From JBEHWX01 sp048498995 (GTDB lineage Bacteria; Bacteroidota; Ignavibacteria; OLB7), in assembly GCA_048498995.1 (NCBI GenBank), contig JBEHWX010000097.1:1-21930 (forward strand): 21,930 nt of DNA, in the 5' to 3' direction. Numbering within the stretch: position 1 is the first letter of the stretch; each line of letters opens with the position of its first letter. The position numbers were made by a program, and so were the translations under genes. Under the pieces are notes generated by a model, which saw only the letters and a program-made list of their open reading frames with translations, ran no database searches and had not been told where the DNA came from. Shown here piece by piece: positions 15,014 through 21,930 of the stretch.

Positions 15014-15700
15014 ATGCGTATGTCTGTCGAGACACTTCAATCAGATGACTTCCGGTCGACGACCGATCCATTCTTTTCTCTCCTCTCGCACGCCGAGGGG
15101 CTCGTCAACGCCGGCCAGGTAAGGGAGGCGCGACGGTTCCTGGCGCAGTTCATCGAGCGCAAGCATCCTGATCGCAGGATGCTCCCCGCCCTGGCCTCGC
15201 TCTATCTCCGCGTCGGCAAGCCCGAGCAGGCGATCGGCACCATGCAGCGCGCGATCGACGAGCTCGGCACCAGCGCCGATCTTCTCAATACGTTCGGTCT
15301 GCTGCTGGCCTCGCTCGGCCGCGAGCGCGAGAGCCGCGTTCAGTTCGAGGAGGCCCTGAAGCTCGACGCCAGCAATGCCGACGCGCTGAAGAATCTTGCC
15401 TTCGCCCTCCATCGCGCCGGCGAACGGCTCCAGGCCTACGCGCTGCTGGTGCGCTGCTTCCATTCGACCCCGCTGTCGGCCGAGCTGCGTCTGGTGACCG
15501 GCATTCTGCTCGAGCTCGATGGGCGCCGTCCGGAGGCCGCCTGCTGCTATCGCGACGCCGCGGAGCTCTCCGGAGACTGCGAGCAGGTCCGCTTCGCCTC
15601 CGAGCGCCTCTTCCGGCTCCCGCAGGAGACCGGCGAGCTCACCTTCGAGGAGATCATCGATCGACTCAAGAGCGAGTGCGGGGCGACCGACGAGGATTGA
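15014..15700 (+). CDS. Tetratricopeptide-repeat protein
   Basis: 228 residues built of about four to five TPR-like helical pairs: roughly 22-55 (AEGLVNAGQVREARRFLAQF), 57-86 (LASLYLRVGKPEQAIGTMQR), 88-121 (NTFGLLLASLGRERESRVQF), 122-154 (NLAFALHRAGERLQAYALLV) and 156-189 (TGILLELDGRRPEAACCYRD). TPR proteins are protein-binding scaffolds; the partner is unknown. No signal peptide or membrane segment, so probably cytoplasmic. In-frame starts ATG 15014 and ATG 15020 are both possible; a GTG at 14933 gives an unlikely Ser/Arg-rich extension. Followed by a clear terminator. Confidence 0.85.
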   Translation: MRMSVETLQSDDFRSTTDPFFSLLSHAEGLVNAGQVREARRFLAQFIERKHPDRRMLPALASLYLRVGKPEQAIGTMQRAIDELGTSADLLNTFGLLLASLGRERESRVQFEEALKLDASNADALKNLAFALHRAGERLQAYALLVRCFHSTPLSAELRLVTGILLELDGRRPEAACCYRDAAELSGDCEQVRFASERLFRLPQETGELTFEEIIDRLKSECGATDED

Positions 15701-15727
15701 CCATGATTGCCATCCGAGGATGGTGTG

Positions 15728-15755
15728 CGGGCGGTCCTCCGTGGCCGCCCGTTTT
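15728..15755 (+). terminator. Rho-independent terminator of the TPR gene
   Basis: Perfect 7-bp stem CGGGCGG/CCGCCCG (15728-15734, 15745-15751) with a 10-nt loop, followed directly by TTTT. It begins 28 bp after the TPR stop. Confidence 0.8.
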
Positions 15756-15934
15756 CGTTGTGTCCGCTCGCATCCTTCAATGACGATGCTCCCGGAGGCC
15801 CGGAACGGGCGCTGGCGCCCCGGCCAACCCGCGACCATGGTGGATTGTCATCCGGAGGAGATGGTGTGCGGGCGCCCCTCCTCGGCCCCTTGTTCGTTCC
15901 GCGAGGACGCGCCGAATCATGCCCCCCGGAAACG

Positions 15935-15984
15935 ACGATCGCGTCGAGCACGGGGGGGTCGGCCTCCCCGCTCGACGCGATCGT
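15935..15984 (-). terminator. Terminator of the 4-TM membrane protein gene
   Basis: Perfect 15-bp stem (ACGATCGCGTCGAGC at 15935-15949 with its complement at 15970-15984) and an inner G-run/C-run pairing. On the minus strand it is followed by CGTTTCC, the same short T run seen after the cupin hairpin. It lies 35 bp after the stop codon. Confidence 0.7.
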
Positions 15985-16018
15985 ATCAGTCGTCGATGTC
16001 CGTTTCTCCCGGTGTCCC

Positions 16019-16477
16019 TTAGCGGAACAGCGGACGTCCGGCGGCCAGGAAGGGCCACGGGATGCCGGCCAGGATCGCCAGCAGCGAGAGAAGGAAGAAG
16101 ATCGCCGTGGTCTTGTGACGGGCCACCGGATCGCTCTGCTTGCGCCCCTTTGCGCGGCCGATGTGCGCCAGCGCGATGCCGATCAGCATCATCACCACAT
16201 GCTCCACCGCGAAGAACCGGATGCCGGAGGATGCCATCGCCTCCTTGGGAGCGTTGAACAGTACCGCGGTGATCGGGCTCAGGAAGAAGTAGAGGAGGAT
16301 GCCGAGCAGGAACTGCAGATCGATGCTGATGATGTAGAACATGCCGAGCAGGTCGTCCGAGCGCTCCCACGATTTCCCCGCGCGCCAGGCAACCAGTGCC
16401 TTCAGCGCGGCGGCGATGCCGAGTATCAGCACTCCCCAGCGTAGACCCGAATGAAGCAGTAGCGTCCAATAATACAT
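16019..16477 (-). CDS. Small four-TM membrane protein (cytochrome b-like)
   Basis: 152 residues with four hydrophobic segments at about 8-28, 46-66, 88-106 and 124-142. Conserved-looking positions are HSGLRW (9-14), the second-helix LQFLLGILLYF, AVEHVVMMLIGI (90-101), IGRAK, RHKTTAIFF (120-128) and GIPWPF (138-143). Proteins with this pattern occur in Bacteroidota and Acidobacteria and are sometimes labelled cytochrome b; histidines 9, 93, 105 and 121 could bind haem, but this is unproven. The ATG at 16477 is chosen because the first TM begins right after it and GGGAGC lies 8-13 bp upstream. It is convergent to the TPR gene and divergent from the ThuA-like gene. Confidence 0.75.
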   Translation of the reverse strand: MYYWTLLLHSGLRWGVLILGIAAALKALVAWRAGKSWERSDDLLGMFYIISIDLQFLLGILLYFFLSPITAVLFNAPKEAMASSGIRFFAVEHVVMMLIGIALAHIGRAKGRKQSDPVARHKTTAIFFLLSLLAILAGIPWPFLAAGRPLFR

Positions 16478-16846
16478 GAAGATGCTCCCGGTTGATTGTC
16501 GTCGTTGCCGGCCCGCCGTTCGATGACGGCCTCGTCCGGCCGCCTCGCCCCGAGGCCTCGCCTCGTGGCTGCGTCCCAAGGCCTCACGCCGCGGCCGCGC
16601 GCGCGATGGCGGAGTCGCGGTGCGCCAATGTAGTCCGCGCGCGTGAAATTCTCCTCCTCCGAGGTGTGAAGGTCGGTTGCAGGCGGTCGCGCCTTCTCGC
16701 TTCCGTGCGCGCTCGGATCACGCGCCGGAGCGTCGACTCCCGCCCTCGCTTCTCTATATTGCGCCGTCGGCCGTCGACCCGTTTCGCATCGACGGCGCCC
16801 CTCCCCGCGAACCGCGACATCCGCCCACCGAGACCGTCAGGACGAT
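16478..16846. other. Divergent intergenic region
   Basis: 370 bp that must hold promoters for the 4-TM gene (minus) and the ThuA-like gene (plus). A TATATT at 16755-16760, with TCGACT 16 bp upstream (16733-16738), is the best plus-strand candidate. No gene is recognisable. Confidence 0.4.
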
Positions 16847-17737
16847 ATGAGCATGCCGACGCGCATCCTTCTGCAGACCACGATCGGACCGATCGCGGAC
16901 GACTGGAACATCGATCGATTCTCGCTTCTCCGGGAATACCTCTCCTCGCTCCGCGATGACTCCGGAGCGCCGCTGTACCAGGTGACCGCCCGCGACCGCC
17001 AGCCGGACGCCGACGGCCACGACCCGGTGCTCTCCCGGCTTGACGCCTCGGAGCTCGACGAGCTCTGGCTCTTCGCCGTGGATGCCGGTGACGGGCTCAC
17101 CTCCGAGGAGTGCGCCGGCATCACCCGCTTCCGCCAGCGGGGAGGCGGCCTGCTGACCTCGCGCGATCATCACGATCTCGGGAGCTCCCTCTGCTCGCTC
17201 GGCGGCGTCGGCGCCGCGCATCACTTCCACACCGTCAACCCCGATCCCGACGAGAGCCGGCGGCGCATCGACGATCCCTTCACGACCGACATCTCCTGGC
17301 CGAATTATCACTCCGGCGCCAACGGCGACCTTCAGCGCGTGGAGCCGGTGGAGCCGGTGCATCCGCTGCTCGCCGATGAGGGGAGCCCCTCCGGCCGCAT
17401 CGAGTATCTTCCGGCGCATCCGCACGAGGGGGATGTGAGCGCACCGGCCGGCGAGCCGTCGGCCCGCGTGATCGCCCTCGGACGGAGCAGCGTCAGCGGA
17501 ACGCCCTTCAACCTGATCGTCGCCTTCGAGCGCGCCACCGATGATGACGGGCGGACGCTCGGACGCGCCGTGGCCGATTCGAGCTTCCATCATTTCGTCG
17601 ACTACAACTGGGACCCGCGTCTCGGATGTCCGAGCTTCGTGACCGAGGCCCCCGGCGATGCCATCCTCTCCGACGCTCGGGGGATGGAGGATACGCGCGC
17701 CTACGTCCGGAACCTCGCGGCATGGCTGGCTCCCTGA
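16847..17737 (+). CDS. ThuA-like / class-I glutamine-amidotransferase-fold protein
   Basis: 296-residue soluble protein. DELWLFAVDAGDGLTSEECAGI (71-92) followed by RFRQRGGGLLTSRDHHDLGSSL (94-115) has the strand-turn-helix layout of the ThuA/GATase1 fold, and SSFHHFVDYNW (245-255) resembles the late His motif of ThuA-like proteins. No catalytic cysteine is evident in a nucleophile elbow, as in ThuA proteins. Function unknown. Start ATG 16847 has AGGA 6-9 bp before it. The LtrA-fusion gene follows after 126 bp on the same strand, with a two-copy 13-bp repeat between them, so co-transcription is possible but not assured. Confidence 0.65.
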   Translation: MSMPTRILLQTTIGPIADDWNIDRFSLLREYLSSLRDDSGAPLYQVTARDRQPDADGHDPVLSRLDASELDELWLFAVDAGDGLTSEECAGITRFRQRGGGLLTSRDHHDLGSSLCSLGGVGAAHHFHTVNPDPDESRRRIDDPFTTDISWPNYHSGANGDLQRVEPVEPVHPLLADEGSPSGRIEYLPAHPHEGDVSAPAGEPSARVIALGRSSVSGTPFNLIVAFERATDDDGRTLGRAVADSSFHHFVDYNWDPRLGCPSFVTEAPGDAILSDARGMEDTRAYVRNLAAWLAP

Positions 17738-17748
17738 GCCGGCGCCCC

Positions 17749-17774
17749 GATCCGATCCGCTGATCCGATCCGCT
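17749..17774. repeat. 13-bp direct repeat (two copies)
   Basis: Two adjacent perfect copies of GATCCGATCCGCT just after the ThuA-like stop codon. Confidence 0.85.
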
Positions 17775-17863
17775 GCTTCCATCCGCGACTTCGATTCGCC
17801 GATGCGCCCCGCCGTGCCGCGTGCCGGGGGCGAGCTCATCTTCCCGAGACGACACGAATCCAC

Positions 17864-19396
17864 ATGTCCGAGACATCCAAGCCCTCCGGTCGGCGTCCGA
17901 GGCGCTCGCCGGTTCATCCGCTGCTCCGTCCGGTGCAGGATGGCGGCATCGATCGCCACGCCAGCTGGCTCGAGCTCTTCTTCGATCTCACCTTCGTCAT
18001 CGTGCTGTCGCAGGTCGCCTACGTGCTCAACAGCAACCTGAGCTGGATCGGCTTCCTCCACTTCGTGGCGCTGACGGTGCCGTTCTGGTGGGCGTGGATC
18101 GGCTACACCTTCTACGCGAGCCGCTTCGAGGTGGAGCAGGATCTGGTCTACCGGGTCCTGATGCTCTTCGGCATGCTGGCGGTGACGGCGCTGGCGGTGA
18201 GCATCCGCGGAGCGTTCAACGGCGGCGGCACCGCGTTCGTGCTCGCCTACGTCGCGGTCCGACTGGTGCTGATCGTTCTGTATATCCGCGCCTGGATCTA
18301 CGTCCACCTGGCGCGGGAGCTCTGTACCTGGTATCTGGTCGGCTTCTCCGCCGGCGCGCTCCTCTGGCTGGCATCGCTCGTCGCTCCGGAGCCGTTCGAT
18401 GTGATTCTCCGCGCCGCCGGACTCGGTCTGGAGCTGACCACGCCGCTGTTCAGCTCACGCGTGGCGCGTCGCACGCCGTACGACCCGATGCACATTCCGG
18501 AGCGCTTCGGGCTCTTCACCATCATCGCGCTCGGCGAGGCGCTGCTCGGCATGGTCAACGGCATCGCCGACACGCGCTGGAGCGTGACGTCGTTTCTGGT
18601 CGCGATGTTCTGCTTCGGGATCTCGGTCTCGTTCTGGTGGATCTACTTCGATTTCGTCGAGACCCGGCCGGTGCGGCGGTGGGGAAGGGCCGGTCAGGTG
18701 TACACCTACATCCACCTGCCGCTGGTGATGGCGATCGCGATGGTCGGCGTCGGGACGCGCCGCGCAATCGTGGAGTCGACCGGGACGATGATGTCCGATC
18801 CGGTGCGATGGGTGATCTGCGGTGGCGTGGCGCTCTATCTGTTCACGGTGATCGTGATCAGGATCGCATCGCGCAGCGGCGCTCCCATCGCGGTGCGTCT
18901 CGGCTCAGCGGTCGTCGCGCTCGGGCTGGCGTTCCTCGGCGGCGGGCTCTCCTCGCTGCCGATCGTCCTGGTGCTGTTCGGGACGATGGTGCTCGATATC
19001 TGCATCGAGACGATCTACACTTGGAACGAGTCGGCAAGGGAGATGATCTCGCCGCTCGCGGTCGCAACCTCCGGTGCCCCTCCACCGCATGGCGACACGC
19101 CTGCCGAAGGGCGCCGAACGCACCTGTCGGACGAGTGCACGCACCGCGATCAGATTCGCGCGGTGACGCCGTCGAGCGATGGCTGCGAGGAGTGCCGGAA
19201 GCTTGGTGATACCTGGGTCGAGCTGCGGCTCTGCCTCGTCTGCGGATACGTGGGATGCTGCGAGACCTCGAAGAACAGACACTCGCTGGCGCACTTCCGA
19301 CGCACGGCACATCCGATCATCCAGACCATGCAGCCGGGCCAGCGCTGGCGCTGGTGCTACATCGACGAAGTCTATCTGGAGGAGGATCGGGCATGA
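17864..19396 (+). CDS. LtrA-family membrane protein fused to a UBP-type zinc finger
   Basis: 510 residues. Residues about 30-395 form an LtrA (low temperature requirement A) multi-pass membrane domain with its hallmark WLELFFDLTFV (35-45), PERFGLFTIIALGEALLG (212-229) and FWWIYFDF (257-264), and about ten to eleven hydrophobic helices. A linker (396-420) leads to a complete UBP-type zinc finger at 424-504: C425/H427, CEEC (441-444), LRLCLVCGYVGCC (454-466), NRHSLAHFRRTAHPI (471-485) and WRWCYIDEVYLEE. In eukaryotes this finger binds ubiquitin tails; bacterial versions are usually stand-alone and of unknown role. LtrA's own function is unclear. The junction lies within one uninterrupted frame with even codon use, so the fusion appears genuine. 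Start ATG 17864 has no clear Shine-Dalgarno. Confidence 0.9.
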   Translation: MSETSKPSGRRPRRSPVHPLLRPVQDGGIDRHASWLELFFDLTFVIVLSQVAYVLNSNLSWIGFLHFVALTVPFWWAWIGYTFYASRFEVEQDLVYRVLMLFGMLAVTALAVSIRGAFNGGGTAFVLAYVAVRLVLIVLYIRAWIYVHLARELCTWYLVGFSAGALLWLASLVAPEPFDVILRAAGLGLELTTPLFSSRVARRTPYDPMHIPERFGLFTIIALGEALLGMVNGIADTRWSVTSFLVAMFCFGISVSFWWIYFDFVETRPVRRWGRAGQVYTYIHLPLVMAIAMVGVGTRRAIVESTGTMMSDPVRWVICGGVALYLFTVIVIRIASRSGAPIAVRLGSAVVALGLAFLGGGLSSLPIVLVLFGTMVLDICIETIYTWNESAREMISPLAVATSGAPPPHGDTPAEGRRTHLSDECTHRDQIRAVTPSSDGCEECRKLGDTWVELRLCLVCGYVGCCETSKNRHSLAHFRRTAHPIIQTMQPGQRWRWCYIDEVYLEEDRA

Positions 19397-19529
19397 CGCC
19401 GACGCGCGTGGATCGGCGCCGACGCGTCTCATGCTCCCGAGCGGGAAGAGAAGATGCGAATCGGCTCCGGCTTCTTTCCGTGGTTCACGCCGGCGTCATG
19501 CCCCCCGTCCATCGAGCACCACCCGTCGA

Positions 19530-19763
19530 TCACTGCTCGTAATTCTCGACCGTGTCCGGGCCGCGAAGCCGTGCCTTGTCCGGATCCTTCCCCGCGTCGC
19601 GGAGCGCGCGACGCTGGCGCAGAAGATCCCAGTACTGATCGAGCTCCACCTGAATCCGGTCCAGCCGCTCCTTCTGTTCGTCGACCAGATGCGACTCGTG
19701 GTAGAGCTTCTGCTCCTCGGCGATCAGCTCCTCGATATGGTTGAGCACCGTGCGATCGTTCAT
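19530..19763 (-). CDS. DUF2630 small helical protein
   Basis: 77 residues matching the DUF2630 family: a helix HIEELIAEEQKLYHES, then KERLDRIQVELDQYWDLLRQ, and the family's RRALRDAGKDPDKARLRG followed by DTVENY near the end. It is probably a helical hairpin or coiled coil; function unknown, and the family is common in Actinobacteria and Deltaproteobacteria. The ATG at 19763 has GGGAGAAG 4-11 bp before it; the frame is open to 20213 but that extension lacks protein character. It lies downstream of, and convergent to nothing on, the minus strand; the LtrA-fusion gene converges on it. Confidence 0.9.
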   Translation of the reverse strand: MNDRTVLNHIEELIAEEQKLYHESHLVDEQKERLDRIQVELDQYWDLLRQRRALRDAGKDPDKARLRGPDTVENYEQ

Positions 19764-19930
19764 CGTACTTCTCCCGAATGACTCAATGTTCATCGCCGGC
19801 CGCGACGTGACCCGCCGCATCCTCCGGTCATCCGGTCGATGCGTGCCATCCGCATGCCATGCGCTCCGCGAATCTACGCATCCGCGCCGTCGCTTCGGAC
19901 CCGTCCGCGCTCGATACGTCCGGCTCATGC

Positions 19931-20503
19931 TCATCGCGGCGTGATCGCGCTCCAGTGGGCGGGGCCGCCGCATCCGATGTCGAGCGCCATGCCGCCGCTC
20001 CCGTTCTCGACGGAGACACCGTCGATCGCTTCCACGCACCGTCGCCACTCCCGCCGGACTTCCTCCGTGCCCGAGGTCTCGCATGCCATGCTGATGACGC
20101 GGATCGTGGCGCGGGTGATGGTCATGTGCGTCGGGATCGACTTCACGCTCGTCATGTCGACGCCGTGGGAGATTCCCATGGCCGTCAGATACGTGTCGAG
20201 CGCCTTCCGGCACGCGGCGGAATCGGGATAGCGATAGATGGCGACGTGAACGCGCGGAACCAGGCGGCCGAGGCCGGGGACCCGGATGGTTGCGCGCCGG
20301 CGAATGGTCGCAAGCCGGCGGCTCTGGAACGGCATCGCGTCGAGCATGGCGATCCGGCCGGCACGTCCGGCATCGGATGTCGACCAGCCGGAGCCGAGCG
20401 CGGAGGTCAGTGCCCGGATCTCCTCGCCGAACGGATCGTCCGGCGCGTTGCCGGCCAGGAGCGGGGCGATCATGATGATGAGCGCGAGCATCGGACGTCG
20501 CAT
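19931..20503 (-). CDS. Secreted protein of unknown function
   Basis: 190 residues with a signal peptide (MRRPMLALIIMIAPLLAGNA, cleavage probably after residue 20). The mature part begins PDDPFGEEIRALTSALG and holds VHVAIYRYPDSAACRKALDTY, resembling short periplasmic proteins with a mixed alpha/beta domain, and four cysteines that could pair. No family recognised. The start at 20503 is placed at the signal peptide; the frame remains open to 20698 but that would bury it. GGAG lies 10-13 bp before the ATG. It follows the ECF42 gene by 127 bp on the same strand and may be a target or companion of it. Confidence 0.65.
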   Translation of the reverse strand: MRRPMLALIIMIAPLLAGNAPDDPFGEEIRALTSALGSGWSTSDAGRAGRIAMLDAMPFQSRRLATIRRRATIRVPGLGRLVPRVHVAIYRYPDSAACRKALDTYLTAMGISHGVDMTSVKSIPTHMTITRATIRVISMACETSGTEEVRREWRRCVEAIDGVSVENGSGGMALDIGCGGPAHWSAITPR

Positions 20504-20630
20504 GGAACCGATCTCCGAGGGGAATGGACGTGGCGGCCGCGGGCCGTGCATGCTCCGCGGGCCGATGGTGATATCGACCGGTGAAAAGAGATACGGTCGC
20601 GCGTGATCGGTGGCGGCCGGCGCGGCCGGG

Positions 20631-21884
20631 TCAGCTTGTGCGGGAGATCTCGGCCAGGCGGCGCCGGAGAAATGCCCGCTCGGCGCCGTTGCGCGCAAGC
20701 GTGAGTGCCCGCGTGTAGGCGAACCCCGCCTCCTCCAGCCGTCCTTCCCGGCGGAGCAGGTCGGCCCGCGCCGCGTGGAACAGATAGTAATCGTCGAGCG
20801 CCTCGGAGATCTCGCGGCGGTCGATCAGCAGCAGCCCGGCGCGGGGTCCGTCGGCCATCGCGACGGCGACGGCACGGTTCAGCTCGATGACCGGGGAGGG
20901 ATGCAGCCGGCCGAGCACCGCATACAGAAGCGCGATCTGTCGCCAGTCGGTCAGCTCCGGACGCTCGGCCCGCGCGTGCAGCGCGGCGATCGCCGCCTGA
21001 ATCTGGTAGGGTCCGGGGCGGCGCATCAGGAGCGCGTGCTCCGTCAGCTCCAGTCCCTCGGCGATCTGTGCCTGGTCCCAGCGTGTCCGGTCCTGCTCCT
21101 CGAGCAGCACCAGCTCGCCGTCGGAGCCGACGCGGGCGGCGCGGCGGGAGTCGTGGAGAAGCATGAGCGCCAGCAGGCCGATCGACTCCGGACGCTCGGG
21201 AAGGAGGGAGGTGAGGATGCGGGCCAGGCGGATCGCCTCCGCGCAGAGCTCGCGCCGGATCAACGCGTCCCCCTCGGAGGCGGAATATCCCTCGTTGAAG
21301 ACCAGATAGATCACCGTCAGCACGGCGTCGAGCCGCTCCTCCAGCAGATGATCCGGCGGAACCCGGTAGGGGATGCCGGCCTCGCGGATCTTCTTCTTGG
21401 CGCGCACCAGACGCTGCTGCATGGTCGTGACCGGCTGAAGGAAGGCCGCGGCGATCTCCGGCGTGCTCAGGCCGCAGAGCGTTCTGAGCGTCAGCGCCAC
21501 GCGCGCCTCCTGCGCCAGCGCGGGATGGCAGCAGGTGAAGATCAGTTTGAGCCGCTCATCGGGAATCATGCTCGTCCCTTCCTCCTCCTCGTCGAAGCCC
21601 GGATGCTCGATCTCGTCGTGCGGCAGCAGCGGTCGCTTGCCGGCGAGGTTCGCGTCGCGGCGGAGCTTGTCGAGCGCCCTGCGCCGCGCCGTGGTCGTGA
21701 TCCACGCGCCCGGGTTGGCCGGGACGCCGCCGGCGCGCCAGTGCACCAGGGCAACGGCGAACGCCTCCTGCATCGCGTCCTCGGCAACGTCGAAATCGCC
21801 GAGCGTCGAGATCAGCGTGGCCATGACGCGTCCCGACTCCCGGCGGAACGTCTGGTCGACGATGCTGTCGGCGCCGTTCGGCAT
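20631..21884 (-). CDS. ECF42-type RNA polymerase sigma factor with carboxy-terminal helical domain
   Basis: 417 residues, much longer than a typical 180-residue ECF factor. Region 2 includes DVAEDAMQEAFAVALVHW (core-RNAP and -10 binding), and region 4 includes LRTLCGLSTPEIAAAFLQ with VTTMQQRLVRAKKKI (-35 recognition). The remainder is the DUF6596/TPR-like extension of the ECF42 group, with VFNEGYSASEG, LLALMLLHDSRRAAR, LLEEQDRTRWD and HAARADLLRREGRLEEA. ECF42 factors have no classical anti-sigma factor and are usually encoded next to DGPF/YCII-domain proteins; such a partner would lie beyond the right end of this window. Start ATG 21884. Confidence 0.93.
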   Translation of the reverse strand: MPNGADSIVDQTFRRESGRVMATLISTLGDFDVAEDAMQEAFAVALVHWRAGGVPANPGAWITTTARRRALDKLRRDANLAGKRPLLPHDEIEHPGFDEEEEGTSMIPDERLKLIFTCCHPALAQEARVALTLRTLCGLSTPEIAAAFLQPVTTMQQRLVRAKKKIREAGIPYRVPPDHLLEERLDAVLTVIYLVFNEGYSASEGDALIRRELCAEAIRLARILTSLLPERPESIGLLALMLLHDSRRAARVGSDGELVLLEEQDRTRWDQAQIAEGLELTEHALLMRRPGPYQIQAAIAALHARAERPELTDWRQIALLYAVLGRLHPSPVIELNRAVAVAMADGPRAGLLLIDRREISEALDDYYLFHAARADLLRREGRLEEAGFAYTRALTLARNGAERAFLRRRLAEISRTS

Positions 21885-21930
21885 GGGAGAGAAATTGGCG
21901 CGCCGCCGGACCGGATCCGGGAGCCGGTCC

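Larger units (their letters stand above)
15701..16018. other. Convergent intergenic region with duplicated terminator-like element
   Basis: 318 bp between the convergent TPR and 4-TM genes. It contains the TPR terminator, a diverged second copy of the same element at 15843-15896, and the terminator of the 4-TM gene. No coding frame is convincing. Confidence 0.55.

Noticed and set aside
16754..18307. Minus-strand frame of 517 codons across the ThuA-like and LtrA genes
   Set aside because: It spans two plus-strand genes and an intergenic gap, and has no recognisable domain.

Overview
This is a GC-rich (about two-thirds G+C by eye), loosely packed bacterial chromosome segment. It carries roughly twenty ordinary genes separated by unusually long non-coding stretches. 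A predicted lipoprotein with a lipobox and a large DUF5686-type protein with an amino-terminal carboxypeptidase-regulatory-like domain point to a diderm (outer-membrane) organism. The mixture of Bacteroidota-like proteins (DUF5686, a small 4-TM 'SGLRW' protein) with families common in Actinobacteria and Deltaproteobacteria (DUF2630, UBP zinc finger, ECF42 sigma factor, ImuB-like protein) suggests a lineage such as Gemmatimonadota, Eisenbacteria or Krumholzibacteriota. This is inference only: no rRNA or other phylogenetic marker apart from L32 is present.

Layout. 50-2281 (minus strand): metallophosphoesterase lipoprotein, cupin, small secreted NTF2-like protein. 2885-5356 (minus): carboxypeptidase-regulatory-like/DUF5686 protein. 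5667-6026 (minus): XRE regulator. 6988-7644 (plus): small alpha/beta hydrolase. 8104-10020 (plus): a palindrome-rich promoter region, then a LexA/UmuD-like S24 protein lacking the catalytic lysine, then an ImuB-like Y-family polymerase homologue lacking all three catalytic carboxylates. 10021-11779: a 1.76-kb non-coding stretch with tandem arrays. 11734-12665: promoter, YceD/DUF177, ribosomal protein L32 and a strong terminator. 13277-15751: helical-bundle protein, small membrane protein, CutA, TPR protein and terminator. 16019-16477 (minus): 4-TM membrane protein. 16847-19396 (plus): ThuA-like protein, then an LtrA membrane protein fused to a UBP-type zinc finger. 19530-21884 (minus): ECF42 sigma factor, secreted unknown, DUF2630.

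The most notable item is the 8.1-10.0 kb cassette. An S24 peptidase-like protein with Arg in place of the catalytic Lys lies 4 bp upstream of a polymerase-like protein with no catalytic acids. Their leader holds three perfect inverted repeats and a TTGACA box. This looks like an SOS/mutasome-type operon in which both partners have become non-catalytic. The second is the LtrA-UBP zinc finger fusion. The third is a window-wide habit of short tandem arrays: 13, 16 or 20 bp in non-coding DNA, but 15 bp (frame-preserving) inside coding sequence. No rRNA, tRNA, CRISPR array, insertion sequence or phage gene was found.
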